This document shows, piece after piece, positions 1-8,044 of a DNA stretch of 11,460 bases. Made by a program: the position numbers and the translations under genes. This DNA comes from Myxococcota bacterium. Its GTDB lineage: Bacteria; Myxococcota_A; Polyangia; HGW-17; JAJRWW01. Location of the stretch: assembly GCA_024276595.1 (NCBI GenBank), contig JAJRWW010000464.1, positions 1 to 11,460 on the forward strand, given 5' to 3'. Within the stretch, counting starts at the first letter, position 1; each line of letters opens with the position of its first letter. The notes below the pieces were generated by a model. That model had not been told where the DNA came from, ran no database searches, and was given only the letters and a program-made list of their open reading frames with translations.

Positions 1-155
1 CGAAGGGTTACGAACTTCAAGATCTTCATGCTCTTGGCGGGGCCGGCTTTCTTGTCCTTGGCCGGGCCGGGTGCCGCAAGGGCCTGGCCGGCTCCGAGGA
101 ACATGAGGGAGCCGGCGAGTAGCAGCGCCCCGAGAGTTGTTCTCAGACTGATCAT
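1..155 (-). CDS. N-terminus of an exported protein of unknown function (partial, runs off the window)
   Basis: Only the first 51 codons are inside the window. The protein begins MISLRTTLGALLLAGSLMF and has a classic Sec signal peptide: a short Arg-containing n-region, a hydrophobic stretch at about residues 7-25, and a likely signal peptidase I site after QALA (residue 27; A-L-A followed by A-P). The mature part starts with a Pro/Ala/Lys-rich linker (APGPAKDKKAGPAK), so it is probably periplasmic or secreted. The ATG (complement of 153-155) has a purine-rich Shine-Dalgarno, AGGAGAGG on the minus strand, a few bases upstream, which fixes the start. It is divergent from the TonB-type gene. Function cannot be inferred because the domain part lies outside the window. 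Confidence 0.75.
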   Translation of the reverse strand, partial: MISLRTTLGALLLAGSLMFLGAGQALAAPGPAKDKKAGPAKSMKILKFVTL

Positions 156-175
156 TGTCCCCTCTCCTTTCACGT

Positions 176-214
176 CCCTGGGTATGCCCCAGGGCGAGGG
201 CGATCCTGTCGCCC
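176..214 (-). other. Two tandem perfect stem-loops upstream of the exported-protein gene
   Basis: Two adjacent hairpins, each with a five-base loop, lie just upstream of the minus-strand gene that starts at 155. The first is CCCTGGG-TATGC-CCCAGGG (176-194, 7-bp stem). The second is GGGCGA-TCCTG-TCGCCC (198-214, 6-bp stem). If the candidate promoter at 237-265 is real, both fall in a 5' leader of about 75 bases, ahead of the ribosome binding site. They could be leader structures affecting transcript stability or translation. No U-run follows, so they are not convincing terminators, and no known riboswitch or leader family is recognised. Confidence 0.45.
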
Positions 215-236
215 GTTGGCTGTGTTGAGCGTGCCC

Positions 237-265
237 AGCATACCGCCCTGGCCCGTCCGGGTAAA
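237..265 (-). promoter_or_regulatory. Candidate sigma70-type promoter for the exported-protein gene
   Basis: On the minus strand, TTTACC (complement of 260-265) is followed after 17 bases by TATGCT (complement of 237-242). Each box matches its consensus at four of six positions and the spacing is optimal. Transcription would start near 230, giving a leader of about 75 bases containing the two hairpins. In a GC-rich genome such a pair can arise by chance, so this is only a candidate. Confidence 0.3.
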
Positions 266-373
266 GCCCACGGCGCGGATGTGCAGCGCCCTGCCACTTG
301 ACTGGCGAGGCTGCGCCTCAGACCGACGAGGCGGTGTCGACCAGGGGTGGGCGCCGATGTTGGTGTTTCTGCA

Positions 374-419
374 CGTAGCTACGGCGACACTCGTCGCCGG
401 CCGTCGCACGTGCGCCGGC
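374..419. repeat. Cluster of short palindromes / inverted repeats
   Basis: Several symmetrical elements follow one another. CGTAGCTACG (374-383) is a perfect 10-bp palindrome. CGGCGAC-ACTC-GTCGCCG (382-399) is a 7-bp stem with a four-base loop. GCACGTGC (406-413) is a perfect 8-bp palindrome flanked by two copies of the self-complementary GCCGGC (396-401 and 414-419), which can pair around it. This could be protein binding sites in the divergent control region or part of a structured RNA. No T-run follows, so a terminator is unlikely. Its role is unknown. Confidence 0.45.
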
Positions 420-564
420 TGGTTCGTGCCGCGTCGGGCGCCTGATCCAAAGCTTGACTCATTTGCGACAGATTCTCGTCCTCAAGGGTTCTAGAGTCGA
501 CCCCGGTGGAGGCTCGGGTATTCAACGCTCTTGCGGAGAATCTCGTCAACGGATCCACTCCCGG

Positions 565-593
565 TGGCCTAAAGGGCCAGGCCGACCTATAAT
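565..593 (+). promoter_or_regulatory. Candidate promoter of the TonB-type gene with consensus -10 box
   Basis: TATAAT at 588-593 is a perfect -10 hexamer, unusual in this GC-rich stretch. The sequence at -35 with 17-base spacing (TGGCCT, 565-570) matches only three positions, and there is no extended -10 TGn. The expected transcription start, about 599-601, falls on the start codon of the downstream gene, implying little or no 5' leader. Confidence 0.4.
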
Positions 594-598
594 CTCAA

Positions 599-1585
599 GT
601 GGAGATGAGGAGAAAGAGCGATCCAAGCAGCCCCCTCGTTGTGGCCTTTGTGCTGGGGGCTGTGGTGCTGCACTGGGCAGCTCTGGCCGGGGGCTCGACC
701 CTGGTGAGGCGCTACGGCGGCTTTGGGCTGGCGGACCCATGGGAGCGCTCAGAGGGGGAGCACCTGGTTCAGCTAGAGCTCGTGCCAGCAGAGACACACC
801 AGGTGGTGGAGATAAACCGTCCCAAGGTGGAGAGGGTCCCGGACGAGACCCGCTTCCGCAGCGAGTGGAGCTCGGACGTGAAGAAAGAGACGGTCGCCAG
901 GCACCAGGGGCTGCTCGACAGGGCCGTGGCCATGGTCGACCGGCGGCCGCGGGAGCCCTCCAGTATCTCCGAGCCGCGGGTGGAGCCGTACCGGCCCAAG
1001 GTCCGGGCTCGCCCCGACCCGAAGCCGTCGCCGCTGGTTATGCGTACCCCTGCCTCCCCCAGGGGGAACGAGCGCCGGCAGGGTAGAAGCGACGTGTGGA
1101 AGCGCAAGCTGACCCTGCGGGATCTCAAGCCAGACAACGGTGTGCTGCAGAAGGTCATCCCCGGAGCCTTTCCCGACTACCTGAAGGACATGGACAAGGG
1201 CAACGAGACCCTGCTCAAGACCAAGGAGTGGAGGTTCGCCTCCTTCTTCAACCGGGTAAAGCGGGCGGTGGCTCAGCACTGGCATCCGGACAGGGAGTAC
1301 TCTCGCCGGGACCCCAAGGGGAACATCTACGGCTTCAAGACCCGCACCACGATACTGCACGTGCTGCTCCACCCCTCCGGGGCGCTGAAGAAGATCGTGC
1401 TGGAGCGGCCATGTGGCCTCACCTTCCTGGACGACGAGGCCATCAGCGCCTTCAAGAAGGCGGCCCCCTTCCCCAACCCTCCCAGGAGGCTCGTAAACAA
1501 AAAGACTCGACAGATCGCCTTCCGCTTCGGCTTCATCTTCGAGATCACCACCTCTCCCCGCTGGAGAGTCATCCGCCTGAAGTGA
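599..1585 (+). CDS. TonB-family energy transducer protein
   Basis: This 328-residue protein has the layout of TonB/TolA-type transducers: a short basic N-terminus (MRRK), one membrane helix at about residues 12-30 (PLVVAFVLGAVVLHWAALAG), a long charged and Pro-rich periplasmic spacer (about 115-160), and a C-terminal TonB domain (about 215-315). In that domain the pattern ILHVLLHPSGALKKIVLERP...LDDEAISAFKKAAPFPNPP...IAFRFGFIFEI matches the family, which couples the inner-membrane proton-motive force through ExbB/ExbD to outer-membrane partners. The segment KEWRFASFFNRVKRAVAQHW resembles the extended C-terminal module I associate with delta-proteobacterial TonB proteins. The GTG at 599 and the in-frame ATG at 605 are both possible starts. 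Neither has a spaced Shine-Dalgarno (GGAG abuts the ATG), and a TATAAT box ends at 593, so a leaderless message is possible. No exbB, exbD or receptor gene is nearby, so the partner is unknown. Confidence 0.85.
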   Translation: MEMRRKSDPSSPLVVAFVLGAVVLHWAALAGGSTLVRRYGGFGLADPWERSEGEHLVQLELVPAETHQVVEINRPKVERVPDETRFRSEWSSDVKKETVARHQGLLDRAVAMVDRRPREPSSISEPRVEPYRPKVRARPDPKPSPLVMRTPASPRGNERRQGRSDVWKRKLTLRDLKPDNGVLQKVIPGAFPDYLKDMDKGNETLLKTKEWRFASFFNRVKRAVAQHWHPDREYSRRDPKGNIYGFKTRTTILHVLLHPSGALKKIVLERPCGLTFLDDEAISAFKKAAPFPNPPRRLVNKKTRQIAFRFGFIFEITTSPRWRVIRLK

Positions 1586-1602
1586 GGTGGCCTGCTGGCT
1601 CC

Positions 1603-1635
1603 ATGGGGCTCCTTTTCTCGAAAGGCTGAGCCATG
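1603..1635 (+). terminator. Imperfect hairpin after the TonB-type gene, possible terminator without U-tract
   Basis: Just downstream of the TonB-type stop codon, CATGG(GG)CTC pairs with GAGCCATG, apart from a two-base bulge. Inside it CTTT-TCTCG-AAAG forms a second short stem. The fold is plausible for ending transcription or protecting the 3' end, but no T-run follows (the sequence continues GCCCCACATCC), so intrinsic termination is uncertain. Confidence 0.3.
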
Positions 1636-1796
1636 GCCCCACATCCTTGCTGGCAGAAAGTCAACAAAATTCCCTCAGGATCTCGCTCCTTCGGTTCGCT
1701 CACGGGCGCTGCCAATGCACTGAAATAGCGGGGAAAACTCCTCATCCACCTGGCGTCGTAGCCTCCTCGCCGCCCCCCTCTCGCGGGCCCGGGGGG
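1636..1796. other. Intergenic stretch with no recognisable element
   Basis: Together with the flanking hairpin and promoter, this belongs to a 358-base gap between the TonB-type gene and dnaG. I see no ribosome binding site with a plausible frame, no tRNA, and no rpsU, which often precedes dnaG in other bacteria. About 1640-1740 is less GC-rich than the neighbouring genes. TCGCTC is repeated 11 bases apart around 1682-1700, without clear meaning. Confidence 0.5.
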
Positions 1797-1824
1797 TTGA
1801 CAGGTTTTCTGGGTGCGCTAAAAG
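1797..1824 (+). promoter_or_regulatory. Candidate sigma70 promoter for dnaG-rpoD
   Basis: A perfect TTGACA (1797-1802) is followed after 16 bases by TAAAAG (1819-1824; four of six matches to TATAAT). It lies immediately after a very GC-rich run and at the head of the dnaG-rpoD pair. Transcription would start near 1831, giving a leader of about 110 bases before the preferred dnaG start at 1944. If rpoD is expressed from here, the sigma factor would control its own operon. Confidence 0.5.
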
Positions 1825-1943
1825 ATCTCGAATTGCTACTGATTTGAAAGGGTTGCGCCGTAGCCTGGAGCCATCCCGGACATGCGGTGTGGTGACCCGA
1901 CCGTCGACGAGGATCAGTGGCTCTATCGAGCGGATCGGGGAAA

Positions 1944-3842
1944 GTGGCCACGCGGGTTCCCGAACATACCATCGCCGAGGTTCGAGACAAGACCGATGTG
2001 GTGTCCACCATCGGTCGATACGTCGAGCTTCGAAAGAGCGGCGCCAACTTCAAGGGCCTGTGTCCCTTCCACTCGGAGAAGACCCCATCCTTTGTGGTCA
2101 ACCCCTCCAGGCAGAGCTTCTACTGCTTTGGGTGCCACGAGAAGGGGAACGTCATCGGCTTCCTGATGAAGATCGAGGGCAAGACCTTCATGGAGGTGCT
2201 CGCCGAGCTCGCCGAGGCGGCGGGTGTGGAGCTGCCCCGCCGGGAGATGAGCCCCTCGGAGCAGCGTCGCGAGTCCGAGCGGGAGCAGCTCCTGAAGGTC
2301 AACAAGCTGGCCTACGAGTTCTTTCGGGAGCAGCTTCTTCGGCCGGGAGGCGCCCAGGCCCGGCGCTATCTGGCCTCGAGGGACCTGCGGGAGCGCACCG
2401 TGGAGGCCTTTGGCATCGGCTATGCCCCTGCGAGCTGGGACGCCCTCACCAGGCACCTGGCCTCGGCGGGCGTGAAGGCTTCCGTGGCGGCGAAGCTGGG
2501 GCTGTGCGTGGTCCGGCGCAACCCCGCCGGGGAGCGTCCATCTCCCCAGGGAGCTGTGTCACCGGAGAGCAGCTTCGACTTCTTCCGGGACCGGCTCATG
2601 TTTCCTGTGCTGGGGGCCGGGGGCAGCGTTCTGGGCTTCTCCGGGAGGCTGCTGGACCCGGAGGCCAAGGAGCGCAAGTACGTCAACTCTCCCGAGAGCC
2701 CGGTGTACCACAAGTCGGAGACCCTCTATGGGCTCCCGGTGGCCCGGGCGGCCATGCGGCGCCGGGACCGGGTGATCCTCGTGGAGGGGAACGTGGACGT
2801 GCTGGGGATGTTCCAGGCCGGACACGAGGAGACGGTGGCACCCCTGGGCACGGCTCTCACCGACCGCCAGGTGGCCATCATGCGCCGCTTCGTTCGGGAG
2901 GTGGTGCTGGCCTACGACGGCGACGCCGCGGGGAGGGCCGCCGCCAGGAAGGCGGCCGAGATGCTGGCCGCCGAGGAGATCACCTGCCGGGTGGCCATGC
3001 TTCCGGACGGCTCGGACCCGGCAGACCTGGCCCGGAAGGAGCCGGAGACCCTCACCCGTCTGCTGGAGGCGGCCCAGGCGGCCCCGGCCTTCCTCATCGA
3101 CGACATCACCAAGGACATCGGCTCCGCGGTGGAGGACCGGGTCAGGGCTGCGGAGGTGCTGGCACCCATCCTGAGCCGGATCCGCAACCCGGTGGTGCGA
3201 GACGAGTACTTCCAGCGCGCCGCCGTTGCCGTTGGGCTCAGGCCGGACCAGGTGAAGCGCGCGGTCCGGGGGGCCGTCAATGGGGCATCGCCCAGACAAG
3301 GTGGAGCGGTCGGCGCCGGGCTGGATCATGCCGCCCAGAGGGGCGAAGGTCCCACCTCGGACGATGTGCGCTATGTGCTGGAGCTCCTCACGCTGTTGGT
3401 GACCCATCCTCACCTGGTGCCCCAGGTTGCGCAACAGGGCGTGGTCTCCTATCTTCAGGACGAGCAGTGGCGGGACCTGCTGCGAGAGGCGGTGCGAATG
3501 CAAGCGGAGACCGGGCGAGTGGACGCCGAGAGCATCCTGGATCGACTGGAGCCCGACCAGCGGGATCGGCTGGCCGCGCACCTGTACTCCCACGCCTACG
3601 ACGGCGAGGGTGTGGACGCCTCTCGCGCCCTCCAGGACACCGTCTCCTCCATCAGGCGGCGTTGGCTGGAGCGGGAGCTGGAGCGGCTGGAGCTGGCCAT
3701 CAAGGAGGCCCAGGTCGCCGGAGACGCCCAGCGGAGAAAGGACCTCATCGAGCGGCTGTTGGCGGTACGCTTGGAAAAGGAAGAGCTGAAAAACGCCGCT
3801 GCCAGGGGACTGAGCAGTGGCGGTCAGGCCAGTTTGATCTAG
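1944..3842 (+). CDS. dnaG: DNA primase DnaG
   Basis: DnaG makes the RNA primers for replication and works with the replicative helicase DnaB. The 632-residue protein contains the CHC2 zinc ribbon (CPFHSEKTPSF and FYCFGC; ligands C40, H43, C61, C64), the RNA-polymerase basic region (RDRLMFPV...GFSGRLLD...KYVNSPESPVYHKSETLYGL, about 215-265), and a TOPRIM domain (about 275-345) with catalytic E281 in VEGNVDV and D325/D327 in YDGDAAGR. The C-terminal third is a less conserved, helix-rich, charged region expected to bind DnaB. The GTG at 1944 is preferred because it gives M-A-T-R-V-P, aligning with E. coli M-A-G-R-I-P, and puts the zinc ligands at exactly the E. coli positions. A GTG at 1917, with GAGGA just upstream, would add nine residues. 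The usual EGYMDV motif reads EGNVDV, but the catalytic Glu is kept. rpoD begins 45 bases downstream, as in the macromolecular synthesis operon. Confidence 0.96.
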   Translation: MATRVPEHTIAEVRDKTDVVSTIGRYVELRKSGANFKGLCPFHSEKTPSFVVNPSRQSFYCFGCHEKGNVIGFLMKIEGKTFMEVLAELAEAAGVELPRREMSPSEQRRESEREQLLKVNKLAYEFFREQLLRPGGAQARRYLASRDLRERTVEAFGIGYAPASWDALTRHLASAGVKASVAAKLGLCVVRRNPAGERPSPQGAVSPESSFDFFRDRLMFPVLGAGGSVLGFSGRLLDPEAKERKYVNSPESPVYHKSETLYGLPVARAAMRRRDRVILVEGNVDVLGMFQAGHEETVAPLGTALTDRQVAIMRRFVREVVLAYDGDAAGRAAARKAAEMLAAEEITCRVAMLPDGSDPADLARKEPETLTRLLEAAQAAPAFLIDDITKDIGSAVEDRVRAAEVLAPILSRIRNPVVRDEYFQRAAVAVGLRPDQVKRAVRGAVNGASPRQGGAVGAGLDHAAQRGEGPTSDDVRYVLELLTLLVTHPHLVPQVAQQGVVSYLQDEQWRDLLREAVRMQAETGRVDAESILDRLEPDQRDRLAAHLYSHAYDGEGVDASRALQDTVSSIRRRWLERELERLELAIKEAQVAGDAQRRKDLIERLLAVRLEKEELKNAAARGLSSGGQASLI

Positions 3843-3887
3843 GCTAGTAGTATAGGGTTTTATTGCAGCGAGATTCGCGGAGTATCA

Positions 3888-5657
<1,770 letters not shown>

Positions 5658-5746
5658 ACCCCAGCAGCCCACACCGCCGTTTTTGCCAGCGAGGCTGCGC
5701 GCACAGGTGCCTCGAGTATCTCTGGCTCGGGCGGGGAAGGAAGCCA

Positions 5747-7516
5747 ATGGCACGTCAAGATCCCCATAGCTATGCAGATCTGGACCAGGGTCGCCTCACC
5801 GAGGTGGCGCTCTTTTTGCGAGTGGACTTCGCCGCCAGGCAGCTCAAGGGGAGGGCGCGCCTGACCCTGGCCGAGCCGGTCTCCGGGGATCTCGTTCTGG
5901 ACACACTAGACCTGGCCATAGACGGTATCAGTACCACTGAAGGCGCCCCCATCCCCTTTGACGTGTCCGCTCCAGACCCTGTGTTGGGCTCCAGGCTCAC
6001 CCTACGGCTGCCGGCCTCCACCTCGGCCTTTGACGTGCGCTATGCCACATCCCCGGAAGCATCTGCTCTCCAGTGGCTCGATCCCAGCCAGACTGCCGGC
6101 GGTGTCCACCCCTACCTGTTCAGCCAATGCCAGGCCATCCACGCCCGGGCGCTGGTGCCGCTGCAGGACACCCCCCGGGTGCGGATCGGGCTGCGGGCTG
6201 AGATCGAGGTGAAAAAGCCCCTGCGAGTGGTGATGGCCGCTGCTGCTGACGGGGAGAGGCCAGGCGGGGACGAGCAGCATTCCACCTGGCTGTTTCACAT
6301 GCCCCAGCCAATACCGCCCTACCTCATCGCCCTGGCCGCCGGCAACATCCACCCCCAGACCGTCGGGCCCAGGTCGGTGGTCTACGCCGAGCCGGAGGTC
6401 CTGGAGCGGGCGGCCTGGGAGTTTGGCGGCGTGGAGGACATGCTCCAGACGGCCGAGGGCATCTTCGGACCCTATCGCTGGGAGCGTTTCGATCTGCTCT
6501 GCATGCCGCCCTCCTTCCCCTATGGCGGCATGGAGAACCCGCGGCTGACATTCCTCACCCCCACCCTGCTCGCCGGTGACCGGTCCCAGGTGAACGTGGT
6601 GGCCCACGAGCTGGCCCACTCCTGGACCGGAAACCTCGTGACAAACGCCGACATGGAGCATTTTTGGCTGAACGAGGGCTTCACCGTGTACGCGGAGCGG
6701 CGGATCCTGGAGGCCCTGGAGGGGCCGGAGTACATGGCGCTGCACGCCGCCATCGGGCGGGCTGGCCTGGCCCGGGAGATGGCCCGCTTCGGGGAAGGCT
6801 CCCCCTACACTCGTCTCCGCACGGAGCTCGATGGAGTGGATCCGGACGAGGTCTTCTCCCTGGTGCCCTACGAGAAAGGTTTTCTGCTGGTGCAGCTCAT
6901 CAGCGAGACGGTCGGGCGGGAGCGGTTCGACGAGTTCTTGAAGGCCTACATCGCCGAGTTCTCCTTCCAGTCCATCACCACCGAAAGGTGGGAGCAGTTC
7001 GTGGAGGCCAAGCTCCCGGGGGTGCTCGCTCAGATCGGGGCCGACAGATGGTTGCGGGGCTCATCGATCCCAGAAAACGAGCCCACCTTTGCTTCCAGGC
7101 GCAAGGAGCTGGTGGACGAGCTGGCCGCTGCCTGGCAGAGCGGGGAGCGGCCCACCACAGAGGTAGCCGATGCCTGGTCCCCCGAGGAGTGGGTGCTCTA
7201 TCTGCAGGGGCTGCCCGGGACCATCGAGCGTGCTGACTGTGAGGCGCTGGACACCACCTTTGGGCTCACGGCCCAGGGCAACGCGGAGATCCTCGTGGAG
7301 TGGCTGTGTCTCGCGGTGAGGTCCGGACACGGTCCAGCCATCGACCGGGCCCTTGGCTTTCTCGGGGAGATGGGGCGCATGAAGTACCTGAAGCCCCTGT
7401 ACACCGCGCTCGCTGCCAGCCCCGAGACAAAGGGGCGCGCCCGGGCTCTCTTCGAGGAGGTCCGCGCCAGCTATCACCCCATCGCCCAGGCTGTGGTGGA
7501 GTCGGTGCTCCGCTAG
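5747..7516 (+). CDS. M1 family zinc aminopeptidase, leukotriene A4 hydrolase-like
   Basis: This 589-residue protein closely follows leukotriene A4 hydrolase (LTA4H) along its whole length. The N-terminal beta domain carries ALQWLDPSQTAGG and HPYLFSQCQAIHARA. The catalytic domain has GGMEN (260-264) and zinc motif HELAH (H287, E288, H291) with third ligand E310 in WLNEGFTVY. Y375 in VPYEKGF corresponds to human Tyr383. The C-terminal helical-repeat domain contains GRMKYLKPLY, with R544 and K546 matching the human pair (Arg563, Lys565) that binds the substrate carboxylate. The expected activity is cytosolic removal of N-terminal residues from short peptides; no signal peptide is present. Human D375, needed for epoxide hydrolysis, is kept (D367), while Tyr378 is replaced by F370. 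A strong purine-rich ribosome binding site (GGGGAAGGAAG) precedes the ATG. The gene lies 89 bases after rpoD without a visible terminator, and its stop overlaps that of the convergent gene. Leukotriene A4 is not an expected bacterial substrate, so peptidase is the safer call. Confidence 0.93.
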   Translation: MARQDPHSYADLDQGRLTEVALFLRVDFAARQLKGRARLTLAEPVSGDLVLDTLDLAIDGISTTEGAPIPFDVSAPDPVLGSRLTLRLPASTSAFDVRYATSPEASALQWLDPSQTAGGVHPYLFSQCQAIHARALVPLQDTPRVRIGLRAEIEVKKPLRVVMAAAADGERPGGDEQHSTWLFHMPQPIPPYLIALAAGNIHPQTVGPRSVVYAEPEVLERAAWEFGGVEDMLQTAEGIFGPYRWERFDLLCMPPSFPYGGMENPRLTFLTPTLLAGDRSQVNVVAHELAHSWTGNLVTNADMEHFWLNEGFTVYAERRILEALEGPEYMALHAAIGRAGLAREMARFGEGSPYTRLRTELDGVDPDEVFSLVPYEKGFLLVQLISETVGRERFDEFLKAYIAEFSFQSITTERWEQFVEAKLPGVLAQIGADRWLRGSSIPENEPTFASRRKELVDELAAAWQSGERPTTEVADAWSPEEWVLYLQGLPGTIERADCEALDTTFGLTAQGNAEILVEWLCLAVRSGHGPAIDRALGFLGEMGRMKYLKPLYTALAASPETKGRARALFEEVRASYHPIAQAVVESVLR

Positions 7517-7878
7517 GCCGCAGCCCGCTCGTCGATGATCCGACGGATGCCGCCCTTGGTGCTTCCGCCGATGCGCGCCTGGGAGGTGTTGCCCACTGCG
7601 AACAGGTAGAATGTGTCCTCCGCGAGGGGGATTGCGTCCACGAAGTAGGGCTCATCTACCGGGTCTGGGTAGTCCCACTTCTCGTGAAACACAAAGGGCG
7701 CGTAGGCCGCCGCTGTCTCCGGGTCCACCCCATCCCCAGCCGAGGCAACCACGAGCCCATCTCGGCTCCCGAGCACCAGCCCGCGCACGCCCAGGCGCAG
7801 GACACAGCTCTGCAGGTAGTAGGTGATGGCCTGCTTCTTGTTGTGGGTGCGACGCACCCTGCGTTCTCCGTCGTGCAT
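7513..7878 (-). CDS. Small conserved-looking protein, possibly roadblock/LC7-like
   Basis: A 121-residue cytosolic protein. The start is fixed by a textbook AGGAGG (complement of 7884-7889), five bases before the ATG at 7878; a longer frame begins at 7899 but would skip this site. The body reads helix (KQAITYYLQSCVLRL), beta-strand plus turn (GVRGLVLGSRDGLVVASAG), helix (DPETAAAYAPFVF), two strands (YFVDAIPLAEDTFYLFAVG), then a final helix (GGIRRIIDERAAA). The GLVL..RDGLVVASAG signature and this order resemble roadblock/LC7 proteins, which often partner small Ras-like GTPases such as MglA in delta-proteobacteria and Myxococcota. That assignment is an inference from pattern, and no GTPase gene is nearby. 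It has its own promoter, divergent from gatE, and ends tail-to-tail with the aminopeptidase gene, sharing the CTAG at 7513-7516. A basic N-terminus (ERRVRRTHNKK) precedes the fold. Confidence 0.75.
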   Translation of the reverse strand: MHDGERRVRRTHNKKQAITYYLQSCVLRLGVRGLVLGSRDGLVVASAGDGVDPETAAAYAPFVFHEKWDYPDPVDEPYFVDAIPLAEDTFYLFAVGNTSQARIGGSTKGGIRRIIDERAAA

Positions 7879-7897
7879 ATCGACCTCCTGTACACAC

Positions 7898-7925
7898 ATT
7901 ATACTACATGTAGGAACAAGGGCAA
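7898..7925 (-). promoter_or_regulatory. Sigma70-type promoter of the small roadblock-like gene
   Basis: On the minus strand, TTGCCC (complement of 7920-7925; four of six matches) is followed after 16 bases by a perfect TATAAT (complement of 7898-7903). The expected start near 7891 leaves a short leader containing AGGAGG and then the ATG at 7878. The consensus -10, the strong ribosome binding site and correct ordering make this the best-supported promoter in the window. Confidence 0.6.
7904..7913. promoter_or_regulatory. 10-bp palindrome within the promoter spacer, candidate operator
   Basis: CTACATGTAG is a perfect palindrome immediately upstream of the -10 box and inside the -35/-10 spacer of the roadblock-like gene's promoter. 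A dimeric regulator bound here would block RNA polymerase. A second, shorter palindrome, TGTACA (7889-7894), lies around the predicted transcription start. No regulator is encoded nearby, so the operator role is an inference from position and symmetry. Confidence 0.35.
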
Positions 7926-8044
7926 CAAGCCTGGTTGGTCCTGGGATTGTTGGGCTGCTGCTGTGCTGCTTGAGGTGGATGTGTGGCGACGGCAGTTGTG
8001 GTAACTTCCCGGCAGCTCACCAACAGCAGCGCCGAGTGACCCCC

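Larger units (their letters stand above)
156..598. other. Non-coding divergent intergenic region, 443 bases
   Basis: No convincing gene lies here. The open frames present (about 80-90 codons on each strand) have no ribosome binding site and no recognisable domain, and look like chance frames in GC-rich DNA. The region carries two stem-loops near the minus-strand gene (176-214), a cluster of palindromes at 374-419, and a TATAAT box just before the TonB-type gene (588-593). A TTGACT hexamer at 454-459 has no matching -10 box at usual spacing. No tRNA fold or IS terminal repeats were seen. Confidence 0.6.

Noticed and set aside
216..494. 92-codon open frame on the plus strand in the first intergenic region
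   Set aside because: No ribosome binding site, no recognisable domain, and it overlaps the palindrome cluster; it looks like a chance frame.
1844..3847. Long 667-codon open frame overlapping dnaG in another frame
   Set aside because: Low-complexity Gly/Arg/Ala-rich translation typical of an out-of-frame reading of GC-rich coding DNA; dnaG itself is unmistakable.
7951..7971. CTG-rich run upstream of gatE as a possible microsatellite
   Set aside because: Too short and imperfect to call a repeat tract.
7823..8044. Upstream extension of the gatE frame (extra 74 residues)
   Set aside because: It would run through the divergent gene's promoter and 5' end, has a Cys/Leu-rich non-homologous sequence, and family similarity starts only after residue about 30 of the 8045 start.
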